49,612 nt of DNA from Candidatus Glomeribacter gigasporarum BEG34 (GCF_000227585.1 NZ_CAFB01000047.1:1-49612), one strand, 5' to 3'. Positions 1-9,592 are shown, counted from the first letter of the stretch. Notes: generated from the letters alone by a model not told the origin. Numbers and translations are program-made.

Positions 1-11
1 AAACGCCTGTC

Positions 12-116
12 TAGAGCCTTTTTCAGTGAGATTGCACAAGGAGCGAGCGCGCAGACAGTATGAGCCAATACGGCGAGCGCGAAGCGACGCAGTGCAAGCC
101 GCTGAAAAAGGCTCTA
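12..116. repeat. Element A copy A1 (about 105 bp)
   Basis: A palindromic repeat whose left end TAGAGCCTTTTTCAG is mirrored by the right end CTGAAAAAGGCTCTA. It belongs to the mid-size class (about 104 bp) of the family seen throughout the window and has the shared core around GCGCGAAGCGACGCAGTGC. The right-hand CTA is the stop codon (TAG on the minus strand) of the PBP7-like gene. Positions 1-8 (AAACGCCT) match the end of palindromic family C, so another repeat may abut it. Confidence 0.85.
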
Positions 117-1280
117 AGTGCCTGGGTATGGAGCAGGGATACCTGTCTGAGTCATCTGTTTCACATCCGGCATATGGATGAGCCAGCTTCGGATGCGCTG
201 CGCATCGCCTATTCTGGAATATTTTCCGGATGAATCAAGCAATACAATAATCAATGGACGGTTCTGGAGCGTTGCCTGCATCACCATACATCTGCCGGCC
301 TCATTAATGAAGCCGGTTTTTTGTACGCCAATCTCCCACGCATTGCTAGCCGTCAGCGCGTTGGTATTATGGTAGGTCAATGTTTTGCGGCCAGTAAATA
401 CGCTATGTTCCCGATCCGTTGAGAACGCGCGAATCAGTGGATATCGATATGCAGCGCGCACCATTCTGGCCAGATCGCGCGCGCTCGAAACGTTACGGCT
501 TGTCAAGCCCGTGGAATCGGAAAAATAGGTGTCAGCCATGCCGAGTGCGCGCGCCTTTCGATTCATCGCGGCGATAAAGGCCGAGCGGCCGCCTGGATAA
601 TAGCGCGATAATGCTGCTGCGGCGCGGTTTTCAGAAGCCATCAGCGCAATATGCAGCATATCCTCGCGCGACAGGCGCGAACCCACTGTCAGACGAGAGC
701 CTGTTCCTTTTTCATAATCGCGATCTCTGTCGGTCACTTCGAGTATTTCGTTCAAAGGCAAATACATATCGAGCGCGACCATTGCCGTCATTAATTTGGT
801 AATGGATGCAATGGGCAACACCGCCCGTGAATTTTTTTCAAATAAGGACTGTTGAGTATTCTGGTCGATCACATATGCGACGCTAGAGCGTAACGCCAGT
901 GCGTCTGGCGTTTCATGCAGGCCGAATGCCTGACCGAAAGAAGGCCGCGCCGGCATAAATGCCGCTTTGCGGATCGCAGCATGCTGCGCGATGATGTGAG
1001 GCGCCGGACGGCGCGCGCGCACTGAGCGATGCGCGCCGGATGTGCGGCGGGATACTAAAGCCTTTGCCCTGAATTTGCTTGGCCGGCGGGCGCGGGTTCT
1101 GGAAGAAGCGCGAGAAGCGTGTGAGGCCGCTTTGCGTTTATGCGCCGCCGGTTTGGCGTGAGCGGCTGCGGACGTCGCGCGCTGCGCGTGCGCGGAAGCT
1201 GGACGGGCATTGAGGTCTGTGGCTGCAAAAGCCGCCGCACAGCCCAGAAAGTGCACGGAGAAAATAAAGCGGTGCCACAT
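114..1280 (-). CDS. pbpG: D-alanyl-D-alanine endopeptidase/carboxypeptidase (PBP7-like)
   Basis: A serine peptidase of the S11 low-molecular-weight penicillin-binding protein group that trims peptidoglycan peptides in the periplasm. The three active-site motifs are visible: SITK at residues 159-162, SEN at 216-218 and KTG at 321-323. The chosen ATG gives a signal peptide (MWHRFIFSVHFLGCAAAFA) and 388 residues; an upstream ATG at 1391 would add 37 residues that do not look like an export signal. Between signal and catalytic domain lies an unusually Ala/Arg/Ser-rich, probably disordered stretch (residues about 25-100). The stop codon is TAG and coincides exactly with the end of repeat A1. PbpG is preferred over DacA because of the short C-terminus without an amphipathic anchor. 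Confidence 0.85.
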   Translation of the reverse strand: MWHRFIFSVHFLGCAAAFAATDLNARPASAHAQRATSAAAHAKPAAHKRKAASHASRASSRTRARRPSKFRAKALVSRRTSGAHRSVRARRPAPHIIAQHAAIRKAAFMPARPSFGQAFGLHETPDALALRSSVAYVIDQNTQQSLFEKNSRAVLPIASITKLMTAMVALDMYLPLNEILEVTDRDRDYEKGTGSRLTVGSRLSREDMLHIALMASENRAAAALSRYYPGGRSAFIAAMNRKARALGMADTYFSDSTGLTSRNVSSARDLARMVRAAYRYPLIRAFSTDREHSVFTGRKTLTYHNTNALTASNAWEIGVQKTGFINEAGRCMVMQATLQNRPLIIVLLDSSGKYSRIGDAQRIRSWLIHMPDVKQMTQTGIPAPYPGT

Positions 1281-1428
1281 GGAACGGATGGGAGTCTTTT
1301 GGGCGCACACGATGGGAGCGGAAAATTGGATCAGAAAGCGGAAGCAGGGAAAATTTCTGAGAAGTGTAATGAAACAATTAAAAATTAGCAATATTAAGAA
1401 CTTAGGGCGCTTATCTAAGCTAACTTCT

Positions 1429-1456
1429 CAGAACCTGTTTACGCTCTGTCACAAGC
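1429..1456. repeat. Half copy of palindromic family B
   Basis: CAGAACCTGTTTACGCTCTG matches the left arm of the complete family B palindrome near 12.4 kb (AGAACCTGTTTACGATCT). No matching right arm is seen, so this is a truncated copy or scar. Confidence 0.5.
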
Positions 1457-1498
1457 GCCTGGAAGGATTGGAGGACGAAGCGCGGGGAACCGGCGCAT

Positions 1499-1531
1499 AA
1501 AAAAAGCCGCCTCAAATGATCATGAGGCAGC
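1499..1531 (-). terminator. Rho-independent terminator of tRNA-Phe
   Basis: Read on the minus strand just downstream of the tRNA, GCCTCATGATCATTTGAGGC forms a hairpin and is followed by GGCTTTTTTT, the classical stem plus U-run. Confidence 0.75.
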
Positions 1532-1544
1532 CTCGAAAAAGCGG

Positions 1545-1617
1545 CGGCTCGGGAAGGAATCGAACCATCGACACACGGCTCTTCAGGCCGCTGCTCTACC
1601 GACTGAGCTACCGAGCC
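1545..1617 (-). tRNA. tRNA-Phe (GAA)
   Basis: The minus strand folds as a cloverleaf: acceptor GGCTCGG/CCGAGCC, D-arm GCTC-AGTCGGTA-GAGC, anticodon stem GCGGC/GCCGT around loop CTGAAGA (anticodon GAA), and T-loop TTCGATT. Several positions are atypical for bacterial tRNA-Phe. Residue 37 is G rather than A, the discriminator base is G rather than A, the T-stem has a T51-T63 mismatch, and no CCA is encoded. It may be functional, with CCA added post-transcriptionally, or a decaying extra copy. Confidence 0.8.
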
Positions 1618-1656
1618 ACAAAAATCAAATTATAACAAACACAGGCTACACAGGCC

Positions 1657-3054
1657 CTAGAGCTGCGCGCCGACCATATCGCGCGGCTTTACCCAGGCGT
1701 CGAACTGCGCTTCGCTGACATAAGCAAGCGCCAGCGCGGCGGCTTTTAAAGTCGTGCCTTCCTGGTGCGCTTTTTTGGCGATCTGCGCGGCCTTGTCATA
1801 ACCAATATGCGGATTCAGGGCCGTGATCAGCATCAGGGACTCATTTAACAAGGTCTCAATCCGCGCGCGGTTCGGCGTAATTCCAGCCGCGCAATGGTCA
1901 TTAAAGCTGCGCGCGCCGTCGGCCAATAAACGGATTGACTGCAATATATTGTGGATGATCATCGGGCGAAATACGTTCAATTCAAAATGGCCGCTCGCGC
2001 CGCCGAAGTTCACCGCCACATCGTTGCCAAACACCTGCGCGCATAGCATCGTCATCGCCTCGGATTGGGTCGGGTTCACCTTGCCCGGCATGATCGAACT
2101 ACCCGGTTCATTTGCAGGGATCGATAATTCGCCTAGCCCGCATCTGGGGCCGCTTGCCAGCCAGCGCACATCGTTGGCGATTTTCATCAGGCTGGCGGCA
2201 ACCGTCTTCAATGCGCCATGCGCGTGCACCAATGCATCGGCGGCAGCGAGCGCTTCAAATTTATTCAGCGCGCTGACAAAGGGCAGACCGGTGAACTGGC
2301 TGATTTCCTGCGCCGCACGCGTTGCGAACTCCGAATGCGCATTGAGTCCGGTGCCGACCGCGGTGCCGCCGAGTGCTAACTCGTACACATGCGGCAATGC
2401 GGCTTCCAGATGGCGAATGCCATGATCCAGTTGCGTGACATAACCGGAAAATTCTTGCCCCAACGTCAACGGCGTTGCGTCCTGCAAATGCGTGCGGCCA
2501 ATTTTCACAATGTCGGCGAAGTCGCGCGCTTTATCGTCCAGCGTCCGGCGCAGCGCCTGCAGCGCGGGCAATACGCGATTGACAATGCCTTCCGCGCTCG
2601 CGATATGCATTGCGGTTGGAAATACATCGTTTGAGGATTGGCCGCGGTTGACATCGTCGTTCGGATGAATCGCGCGCGCGCTGCCGCGCCCGCCCCCGGC
2701 AAGTTCACTGGCGCGGTTCGCAATGACCTCATTCAGATTCATATGAGTCTGCGTGCCAGAGCCGGTTTGCCAAATCGCGAGCGGAAATTCTTCAGCATGC
2801 CGCCCGGCAATGATTTCATCGGCGGCGGCCATAATCACGCGCGCCTTTTCTTCCGGCAATACGCCCAGCGCGCGATTCACCGCGGCGGCGGCGCGCTTGA
2901 CCAGCGCCAGCGCGCGAATCAGCTCGGGCGATGGTTTTTCGGTGGAAATACTGAAATTCCGCAGCGAGCGCTGCGTTTGCGCGCCCCACAGGCGCGCCGC
3001 GGGGACGGCGATTTCTCCAAAGGTATCGTGCTCAAGACGTGTGGTTTCCATCAT
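1657..3054 (-). CDS. fumC: Class II fumarate hydratase
   Basis: Converts fumarate to L-malate in the TCA cycle as an oxygen-stable cytoplasmic homotetramer. The 465-residue length is normal for FumC, and the superfamily signature [11 protein letters not shown] is intact near residue 320. The N-terminus reads [18 protein letters not shown], so either of two adjacent Met codons may be the start. The N-terminal region [10 protein letters not shown] and the substrate-contact stretch [14 protein letters not shown] are also conserved. It is transcribed divergently from the beta-helix gene and ends close to the tRNA-Phe gene. No truncation is seen, so an intact TCA step is expected here. Confidence 0.96.
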   Translation of the reverse strand: MMETTRLEHDTFGEIAVPAARLWGAQTQRSLRNFSISTEKPSPELIRALALVKRAAAAVNRALGVLPEEKARVIMAAADEIIAGRHAEEFPLAIWQTGSGTQTHMNLNEVIANRASELAGGGRGSARAIHPNDDVNRGQSSNDVFPTAMHIASAEGIVNRVLPALQALRRTLDDKARDFADIVKIGRTHLQDATPLTLGQEFSGYVTQLDHGIRHLEAALPHVYELALGGTAVGTGLNAHSEFATRAAQEISQFTGLPFVSALNKFEALAAADALVHAHGALKTVAASLMKIANDVRWLASGPRCGLGELSIPANEPGSSIMPGKVNPTQSEAMTMLCAQVFGNDVAVNFGGASGHFELNVFRPMIIHNILQSIRLLADGARSFNDHCAAGITPNRARIETLLNESLMLITALNPHIGYDKAAQIAKKAHQEGTTLKAAALALAYVSEAQFDAWVKPRDMVGAQL

Positions 3055-3136
3055 TCGGGCTCAATATCATCCTGTGTTGATGCTTACTTTATACTCACGC
3101 TTTACCTGATCCTGAAAAACAAAGGAGGAGACTACG

Positions 3137-4538
3137 ATGCGGTTTTTTTGCTGCCGATTCTTAAGCGCAGCCAGTCTGTTTGTGATGATAACAGCTTACG
3201 CCAGCTTTCCCGCCTATAAAGCGCTCAATAGCAATACCTATTTTATCCGGTCGGGCGCCGCCGGTTCTAAATGTACTCTTGAAGAACCTTGCGGAAGCCT
3301 GAATCAAAAACTCGTCGAGCAGGCGGGCAAGAATGCCCGATTTTATCTTGCGGGCGGGCATCGCTACGATTTAGGGGGGCGCTTAGTCCTGAGTCAAGGT
3401 CAATCCCTGTTTGGCCGCACTCAGGACTTCAAAAAGGTCAGCGCGGGCAATGAGCGGCCAGAACTGATCGGCGGGCTCACGATTCAGGGCAAGAATCATG
3501 CGCAACCTGTCATCTTGCAGGCCCTTCAACTGGTCAATGGGGCAGAGGTCCAGCGGTTTGGAGTGGATATTGAAAAGGCCCGGGATGTCCGAATTGAGGA
3601 TGTGCGCATTGGCCAGCGCGATTTTGAAAAAAACTTTGCAAGAGGAATCCAAATCAGCGGCAGTACTGATATCCAGATACAGAATTCCTCTATTTATGCC
3701 AGTTCGACCGTTCTGGACGGGTATGGTCTTTTTGTGGAAGGAAACGCCTCCAATATCCTCCAATATTGAAGTCCGCGCAAACCGCTTTGATGTCCGCGCG
3801 CCGGGACATTATGCGCGCGCTGTGTATGCAAAAGACGCCGCTTCTCTCAAGCTGAACGCGAATATATTCGATGTGCGCTCGGAAGGGCAGGAAGCGTATG
3901 GCGTGCTGGCCGCAAACAAAGCCTCCTTGAGCTTGATGGGCAACCATTTCAAGGTCTTCTCAAAAGGAAATGCGGCGCATCTTATCGCTGATGTAGGCGG
4001 TCTGCATGCGCAAGGCGAAGCCTCCTTAACCCTCAGCGGCAATGCCTTTGACCTTCGCCTGGAGGAAGGAAGCAGCGGCGTGATTCGGGATGCTATTGGG
4101 GCCGTGACAATAGGAAACGCATCGCTGAACCTGGATAGCAATAACACCTTCAATATCTACTCAGCGCTCAATGGAACCGGCGTAAAAGCCTATGGCAAAG
4201 CGCCGCTGAGTATCAATGGCAGCGCCTTTGCGGTAACAGCTAAACATAGCTTTGGCCTCCGGGCGCAGGGCGGCGTGGCGCATGCAATCGCAGACAATCG
4301 ATTCCTGCTCAAAACAATGCGGGAAACGGGAGGGCGTGTATTTGGCATCACTGGATCTCTGAACTTTAAGGGCGTCAAAAATAATCGTTTTGAGTTATCT
4401 GGCCCAGAGAGCGCGGAGATCGTACTCGGTCTCTACACGGGTCATAAAGTGATAGATGATCAAAAACTGGACAAAAATCAAATAGACGCATCGCCTGTTA
4501 AAGATGCGCATGGCAATACATTCTCCAGAGTCCGGTGA
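3137..4538 (+). pseudogene. Secreted right-handed beta-helix protein, frameshifted by a 10-bp tandem duplication
   Basis: The first open frame (3137-3769) starts with a good AAAGGAGG Shine-Dalgarno and a signal peptide (MRFFCCRFLSAASLFVMITAYA). It then runs into solenoid-type repeats and stops at TGA 3767-3769. The continuation lies in another frame to 4538 and carries many short repeats of the type NxFxV/ASLxLxGN, typical of parallel beta-helix folds. The break is a perfect 10-bp tandem duplication (CCTCCAATAT at 3747-3756 and 3757-3766). Removing one copy restores a single frame of about 463 residues. The protein has no catalytic motif I recognise; it could be an exported surface or host-interaction protein. 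The frameshift may be a decayed state or a reversible off-state. The family name is inference from repeat pattern only. Confidence 0.7.
3747..3766 (+). repeat. 10-bp tandem duplication (CCTCCAATAT x2)
   Basis: Two perfect adjacent copies. The extra copy shifts the beta-helix reading frame and creates the TGA stop directly after the second copy. Confidence 0.95.
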
Positions 4539-4553
4539 GATAGGGCCATACAT

Positions 4554-4657
4554 CTAGAGCATTTTTCAGTGAGATTGCACAAGGAGCAAGCGCGAAGACA
4601 GTATGAGCAATACGGCGAGCGCGAAGCGACGCCGTGCAAGCCACTGAAAAAGCTCTA
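4554..4657. repeat. Element A copy A2 (about 104 bp)
   Basis: Ends TAGAGCATTTTTCAG and CTGAAAAAGCTCTA; same size class as A1. It sits between the convergent beta-helix gene and gatA. Its right-hand CTA is the gatA stop codon read on the minus strand. Confidence 0.9.
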
Positions 4658-6163
4658 GGCGAATTGCGCCGGCGCTTGGCGATGCCAATCCGTCGCGCGC
4701 TGAAATGCGTCCGCAATCTGGAGCATGCGCGCCTCATCAAAATAATTGCCGATAAGCTGCATCCCGACCGGACGGTTTTGCTGTGCGCCTGCGCTAAAAC
4801 CGCAGGGCAGACTCATTGCCGGCAAGCCCGCCAGATTGGCCGATAAAGTATAGATATCGGCCAAGTACATTTGGAGCGGATGATTCATTTTTTCGCCCAG
4901 ATTCCAGGCCGCCGTCGGTGCAGTCGGGCCGACCAGCACATCGCATTGCATAAAGGCGCGCTGGAAATCCTGCGCAATCAGGCGGCGGATTTTCTGCGCC
5001 TGTTTGTAATAGGCGTCGTAATAGCCATGCGAAAGCACAAAGGTGCCGGTCAGAATGCGTCGTTTGACTTCAGCGCCAAAGCCTTCGCTGCGCGTTTTTT
5101 TGTACATATCCGTTAGATTGCGGTAAGCGGCGGCGCGGTATCCGTACCGAACGCCGTCAAAACGCGCCAGATTCGACGATGCTTCAGCCGACGCAATGAC
5201 GTAATACACCGGAATCGATAATTCTGTACTGGGTAAGGAGACGTTGATCAGCGTTGCGCCGAGCGTCTGATAGGTGTTAAGCGCTGCATCGAGCGCGCGC
5301 TGCACGTCTGCGGCCAGACCACTGACGCAATACTCTTTGGGCAAGCCAATTCGCAGGCCGTGCAACGGCCGCCCAGGCTGATTTTCAGCAGAAGGCGCCT
5401 CCTCCAGCCACGCGCAGCCCAGCTTGCGCGTGAAGTCTTCTGGCGCGCGCGCAAGACTGGTGGAATCGCGCGCATCGAAATCGGCGAGCGCGCTGAGCAG
5501 CAGCGCGCAATCCGTCGCGCAGGCGGCCATCGGCCCGGCCTGATCAAGCGATGAAGCAAAGGCAATCATGCCGTAGCGCGAGACGCGGCCATAAGTAGGT
5601 TTGATGCCAGTGATGCCCGTCAATGCCGCCGGCTGGCGGATTGAGCCGCCCGTATCGCTGCCGGTTGCGGCGGGCGTCAGGCGCGCCGCAACCGCGGCGG
5701 CTGAGCCGCCGGAAGAGCCGCCCGGCACGGCTTTGATATCCCACGGATTCCTGACTGCGCCAAAGAAAGAATGCTCATTCGACGAACCCATCGCGAACTC
5801 GTCCATATTGGTTTTTCCGATGCAGACCATGCCCGCATCGGCGAGCTTTTCGACAATGGTGGCATCGAACGGGCTGATGTATTGAGACAATATTTTTGAC
5901 GCCGCCGTGGTTTTCCAGTGGCACGTGACAAAATTGTCCTTATGGGCAATGGGAATGCCGGTAAGCGGCCCTGCTACGCCGGATGAAATAAGTGCATCGG
6001 CGCGTGCGGCTTGCGCCAGTGTGTGTTCCGGATTGAGGTCGATAAAGGCATTCAGGCTTTGCGCCGCCTGGATGCGGGTCAGAAAATGTTGCGCCAGTTC
6101 AACAGCGGAAAAGGCTTTGGCGTCAAGCGCGGCGCGCAGTTCGGTCAGATTTTTACGATGCAT
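4655..6163 (-). CDS. gatA: Asp-tRNA(Asn)/Glu-tRNA(Gln) amidotransferase subunit A
   Basis: The amidase subunit of the GatCAB complex, which releases ammonia from glutamine to convert mischarged Glu-tRNAGln or Asp-tRNAAsn. The amidase signature with its Ser-cisSer-Lys triad is visible: the lysine in HKDNF, and serines in [10 protein letters not shown] and [11 protein letters not shown]. The ATG at 6163 ([16 protein letters not shown]) is chosen because it matches the usual GatA start; the frame extends eight codons further. The protein is 502 residues. Neither gatC nor gatB is adjacent, although they normally flank gatA in Burkholderia, so the operon has been split. The stop codon is provided by repeat A2. 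Confidence 0.95.
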   Translation of the reverse strand: MHRKNLTELRAALDAKAFSAVELAQHFLTRIQAAQSLNAFIDLNPEHTLAQAARADALISSGVAGPLTGIPIAHKDNFVTCHWKTTAASKILSQYISPFDATIVEKLADAGMVCIGKTNMDEFAMGSSNEHSFFGAVRNPWDIKAVPGGSSGGSAAAVAARLTPAATGSDTGGSIRQPAALTGITGIKPTYGRVSRYGMIAFASSLDQAGPMAACATDCALLLSALADFDARDSTSLARAPEDFTRKLGCAWLEEAPSAENQPGRPLHGLRIGLPKEYCVSGLAADVQRALDAALNTYQTLGATLINVSLPSTELSIPVYYVIASAEASSNLARFDGVRYGYRAAAYRNLTDMYKKTRSEGFGAEVKRRILTGTFVLSHGYYDAYYKQAQKIRRLIAQDFQRAFMQCDVLVGPTAPTAAWNLGEKMNHPLQMYLADIYTLSANLAGLPAMSLPCGFSAGAQQNRPVGMQLIGNYFDEARMLQIADAFQRATDWHRQAPAQFA

Positions 6164-6256
6164 GGATAATGTAATCAAAATGTGCAAATAAGCATTGCTA
6201 TTGCAGAGAAATGTGACATGAAGTGGGGTACACTCAAATTTTTTTCAAAAGCCAGC

Positions 6257-7546
6257 ATGATCAAGCGGTTCAATTTTAAAGCGGCTATCGCATTTTGTTT
6301 GAGCGCTTTTAGCTTATTTGCACATGCGCAACTCAATATTGATATCTCCGGCGTTGGCTCCCGCCTGTTCCCGATTGCCATCGCGCCGTTTAATCATGAG
6401 GATGCCGCGCCTCAGAAAGTAAGCGATATTATTCGCGCCGATCTCGCGCGCAGCGGCCATTTTACGAATATCGACGCGGGGCCGGCGCCGGTTCCGGATG
6501 CCGGGCCAATCGACTGGAGCGGCTGGAAAATAAAAGGCGCGGACGCCTTTGTGACGGGCCGCGTCACACGCCTTGCCAATGGCCGGTACGCGCTCCATTT
6601 CCGTCTGTACGACACAGTCAAACAGGCGGACCTGGGCGGGCTTTCCCTGACCGGCCCGGCCAGCGCACTGCGCATGAATGCGCACCGGATCGCCGACGAG
6701 ATTTGTTTTAGACTGCTCGGCGAACGCGGCGTATTTGCAACGCGCATGGCGTATATCATCCGTAGCGGCAATCGCTATCAATTACAGATTTCGGATTCAG
6801 ACGGCCAAAACGCGCAGATTGCGCTGAGCAGCGCCGAACCCATTATTTCACCCGCCTGGTCGCCCAATGGGAACCAACTGGCCTATGTTTCATTTGAACA
6901 CAAAAAACCGGTGGTCTATGTCCAATATCTGACGAGCGGACAACGCCGGGTCGTATCGAACCAGAAGGGAAATAATAGCGCGCCTGCCTGGTCTCCGGAT
7001 GGAAAACGGCTGGCGCTGGCGCTTTCCCTATCCGGCAACACGCAAATCTATCTCGTCAATGCGGATGGAAGCGGTCTGCGGCGTTTGTCGAATAACAGTC
7101 ACATCGATACCGAGCCCCAATTTTCTCCGGATGGGCAATGGATTTACTTCACCAGCGACCGCGGCGGAATGCCGCAAATCTACCGGATGTCGAGCCAGGG
7201 GGAAGCGCGCGCGGGCGGCGCGCAGCGCGTCACCTTTAATGGCGGCTACAATACAACGCCGCGGATCAGTCCGGATGGCCGTTTACTCGCCTATATTTCA
7301 CGCGCAGGCGGGGCATACAGGCTGCTCATTCGGGATTTGCAAAGCGGAGAGACAGCGGCCCTGACGCAGACTCAACGCGATGAAGCGCCCAGTTTCGCTG
7401 CAAACAGCCAGTATATTCTCTATGCAACGCATCTGAATGGGCGCAGCGTACTTGCCATCGTTTCGACCGATGGCCGCATACGCCAGACGCTTTCGGTCAG
7501 CGGCGGCGATGTGCGCGAGCCTTCCTGGGGGCCTTTTGTAAATTGA
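6257..7546 (+). CDS. tolB: Tol-Pal system periplasmic protein TolB
   Basis: Periplasmic beta-propeller partner of Pal in the Tol-Pal envelope system, which links inner and outer membranes during cell division. The start at ATG 6257 gives a clean signal peptide ([24 protein letters not shown]) and 429 residues. An N-terminal domain is followed by WD-like blades with repeated [16 protein letters not shown] and EPQFSPDG motifs. It heads a tolB-pal-cpoB run. TolQ, TolR and TolA, which normally precede tolB, are not next to it; the neighbour upstream is the divergent gatA. Confidence 0.96.
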   Translation: MIKRFNFKAAIAFCLSAFSLFAHAQLNIDISGVGSRLFPIAIAPFNHEDAAPQKVSDIIRADLARSGHFTNIDAGPAPVPDAGPIDWSGWKIKGADAFVTGRVTRLANGRYALHFRLYDTVKQADLGGLSLTGPASALRMNAHRIADEICFRLLGERGVFATRMAYIIRSGNRYQLQISDSDGQNAQIALSSAEPIISPAWSPNGNQLAYVSFEHKKPVVYVQYLTSGQRRVVSNQKGNNSAPAWSPDGKRLALALSLSGNTQIYLVNADGSGLRRLSNNSHIDTEPQFSPDGQWIYFTSDRGGMPQIYRMSSQGEARAGGAQRVTFNGGYNTTPRISPDGRLLAYISRAGGAYRLLIRDLQSGETAALTQTQRDEAPSFAANSQYILYATHLNGRSVLAIVSTDGRIRQTLSVSGGDVREPSWGPFVN

Positions 7547-7589
7547 GTCAATTGAATGATTTGGCGATCAAAGATATAAGGAGAAATAA

Positions 7590-8123
7590 ATGTTGTCAAA
7601 ACTGCGTTTTATTTTTGGGGTTCTCCTGATGGGTGCGCTGGCCGCGTGCAGCAGTCCGAAAGTCGATCAAAATACGGCCGCTCGCAGGGATTTGGACAAT
7701 AGCGGCGCACAAACAGGTGCGCAAACAGGCGCGATAGGCGCGGATCGCGGACAGGAGGCAGCGCCCGATCCGCTCAATGATCCCAATAGTCCATTGGCGC
7801 AGCGCAGCATTTATTTTGGGTTCAACCGCTATGATCTCGCGGAGGAAGATCAATCTCTGCTGCTGCAGCACGCACGTTACCTGAAAGAGCATTCGCAACG
7901 CCGTATCTTGATTCAAGGCAATACCGATGAGCGCGGCACTTCTGAATACAATCTCGCGCTGGGGCAGAAGCGGGCCGAAGCGGTGCGCCGCGCTTTGGCG
8001 TTGATGGGCGTCAACGGTGAGCAAATGGAAGCCGTCAGTCTGGGCAAGGAAAAACCGCAAGCATTTGGTCACGATGAGGCCGCGTGGAGCCAGAACCGAC
8101 GCGCGGATATTGTGTATCAATAA
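7590..8123 (+). CDS. pal: Peptidoglycan-associated lipoprotein Pal
   Basis: Outer-membrane lipoprotein that binds peptidoglycan and TolB. The signal peptide ends in lipobox LAAC with the lipidated cysteine at residue 20, followed by a flexible acidic and Gln-rich linker. The C-terminal OmpA-like domain holds the peptidoglycan-binding motif region GNTDERGTSEYNLALGQKRA and a final NRRADIVY. The length of 177 residues is typical. A strong Shine-Dalgarno AAGGAG precedes the ATG, 43 bp after tolB, consistent with one operon. Confidence 0.96.
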   Translation: MLSKLRFIFGVLLMGALAACSSPKVDQNTAARRDLDNSGAQTGAQTGAIGADRGQEAAPDPLNDPNSPLAQRSIYFGFNRYDLAEEDQSLLLQHARYLKEHSQRRILIQGNTDERGTSEYNLALGQKRAEAVRRALALMGVNGEQMEAVSLGKEKPQAFGHDEAAWSQNRRADIVYQ

Positions 8124-8129
8124 GCGCCA

Positions 8130-8879
8130 GTGAGCGGCATGTTTGGGTTGAAGTTTCGGGCGGCGCTCACGGCCAGCGCGCTATGCGCTGCACTGTTGGG
8201 CGCCGCTTCCTCTCATGCCGGATTGTTCGATGATCATGAGGCGCGCCGCGCGATTCTAGACCTTCAATCCCGTCTGGATGCGCTGGAGAGCCAACTGTCC
8301 GCCGCGCCGCGCGCCCTGCTCGAGCAGTCAAACCGGCTTGAACAACTGCAGCAGCAGATTGCGGAGCTGCGCGGCCAAATGGAAGCGCTGAGTCACCAGT
8401 TTGACTCGATGCAGCAAAGAACCAAGGACGCCTACGCGGAGCTTGATCGCCGTCTGCAACCGCTTGAGCCGCAGCAGCGCACGGTGGATGGTATCCAGGG
8501 CACGGTGCAGCCGGGCGAGGCTGAAGCCTTTGATACCGCGTTGCAGCTTTTCCGGAAGGGTGATTTCAAACGTGCAGAAGCGCTGTTCAAAAATTTTATC
8601 GCGCAATATCCTGCCAGCCCTTACCAGCCTACGGCCCAATATTGGCTGGGAAATGCGCTATATGCACAGCGCGAATACAAAAGCGCGATTGCAATACTTG
8701 AGCGCGTCGTAAAGCGGTATCCAGCGCATCCGCGCGCACCTGAAGCATTGCTTGCGATTGCGCAAATCCAGCTTGAGCAGGGACAGAAAAGCGCTGCACG
8801 TAAAACCTTGCAGCAGATTATTGACCGGTATCATGATACTGAGGCGGCGCAGAGTGCGCGCCGCCAGTTAGCGCAATGA
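8130..8879 (+). CDS. cpoB: Cell division coordinator CpoB (YbgF)
   Basis: Periplasmic protein that coordinates Tol-Pal with peptidoglycan synthesis during septation. It has a signal peptide (LTASALCAALLGAASSHA), an N-terminal coiled coil rich in Leu and Gln (residues about 40-110), and a C-terminal TPR domain (residues about 130-249) with motifs such as YQPTAQYWLGNALYAQ. The start is taken as GTG 8130, six bases after pal; ATG 8139 is an alternative. The length of 249 residues is normal. It is the last gene of the tolB-pal-cpoB set. Confidence 0.93.
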   Translation: MSGMFGLKFRAALTASALCAALLGAASSHAGLFDDHEARRAILDLQSRLDALESQLSAAPRALLEQSNRLEQLQQQIAELRGQMEALSHQFDSMQQRTKDAYAELDRRLQPLEPQQRTVDGIQGTVQPGEAEAFDTALQLFRKGDFKRAEALFKNFIAQYPASPYQPTAQYWLGNALYAQREYKSAIAILERVVKRYPAHPRAPEALLAIAQIQLEQGQKSAARKTLQQIIDRYHDTEAAQSARRQLAQ

Positions 8880-8903
8880 TCTTAAATCGCTTTTTTTATT
8901 CGC

Positions 8904-9590
8904 ATGAGTAAGCAGCCGCGCCCTCTTTTCCAGGTTTTAGAGCATTTTTCACTGATTTTCCCTATGTCGCTTCTCTGCTCTGTGTATTCGGGATCGCTGC
9001 GGGGTCGCCTCCATCGCTTTGCGATGGAGACCTGCTCCGCCCGCATCGATCCCCATACTGTCTTCGCGCTCGCTCCTCGGGTAAATCGACTGAAACATGC
9101 TCTAACCGTCAAACGCCTGATTTTTGGCATTACGGCGTTAGCGCTGGGTGTGGCCGCCTGGTTCGCGTTCAATGCGAATCAGCGCGCGCCAAAAACAAGG
9201 TTCACGTTGCTCTCTGGCCAGAAAATCTCAACAGCGCAGCTGACTGGAAAAGTGTATCTTGTGAATTTCTGGGCGACGAGTTGCAGTGCTTGCAGACGAG
9301 AAATGCCTCAAATGATCGAAACTTACGAGACTTTCAAGAATCAGGGCGTGGAACTGATTGCGGTTGCAATGGCTTACGACCCGCCCGCGCATGTCAGACA
9401 CTATGCTCAGGAGATGCGCCTGCCTTTTAAGGTCGCCATTGACGATGGCAGCGCTGCGCGTCAATTCGGCGATGTTCAGTTAACGCCCACCACCTTTGTG
9501 GTCAGCAGGGATGGACGTATTCTGAAGCGTTATATTGGGATACCTGATTTCAGCGCATTGTACCAGATCATTCAATCCGCGCTAGGTTGA
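8904..9590 (+). CDS. TlpA-like membrane-anchored thioredoxin with element A in its N-terminus
   Basis: A thioredoxin-fold disulfide reductase, probably periplasmic. After a hydrophobic segment (LIFGITALALGVAAWFAF) comes the fold with active site CSAC inside NFWATSCSACRREMPQ, and later the cis-proline region LTPTTFVVSRDG. The frame opens at ATG 8904 (MSKQPRPLFQV), then reads in frame through repeat A3 for about 56 codons before reaching the membrane segment. No ATG or GTG lies between the repeat and the membrane segment, so translation must start in or before the repeat. The Shine-Dalgarno is weak. The original N-terminus may have been shorter. A membrane anchor preceded by a long basic, Cys-containing tail is unusual for the family. 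Its exact client is unknown. Confidence 0.85.
   Translation: MSKQPRPLFQVLEHFSLIFPMSLLCSVYSGSLRGRLHRFAMETCSARIDPHTVFALAPRVNRLKHALTVKRLIFGITALALGVAAWFAFNANQRAPKTRFTLLSGQKISTAQLTGKVYLVNFWATSCSACRREMPQMIETYETFKNQGVELIAVAMAYDPPAHVRHYAQEMRLPFKVAIDDGSAARQFGDVQLTPTTFVVSRDGRILKRYIGIPDFSALYQIIQSALG
8938..9104 (+). repeat. Element A copy A3 (167 bp), in frame in the thioredoxin gene
   Basis: Full-length copy from TAGAGCATTTTTCAC to the mirrored CTGAAACATGCTCTA. Read on the plus strand the phase is TTA-GAG-CAT, giving Leu-Glu-His-Phe-Ser at the start and Lys-His-Ala-Leu at the end, with no stop between. Confidence 0.92.
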
Positions 9591-9592
9591 AC

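Noticed and set aside
1657-1665. TAGAGC at the fumC end as another element A edge
   Set aside because: The motif points into fumC and has no arm continuing it, so it is probably chance.
2638-3219. Plus-strand frame of 193 residues opposite fumC
   Set aside because: It is antisense to a fully conserved enzyme and its composition follows the GC-rich third positions of fumC.
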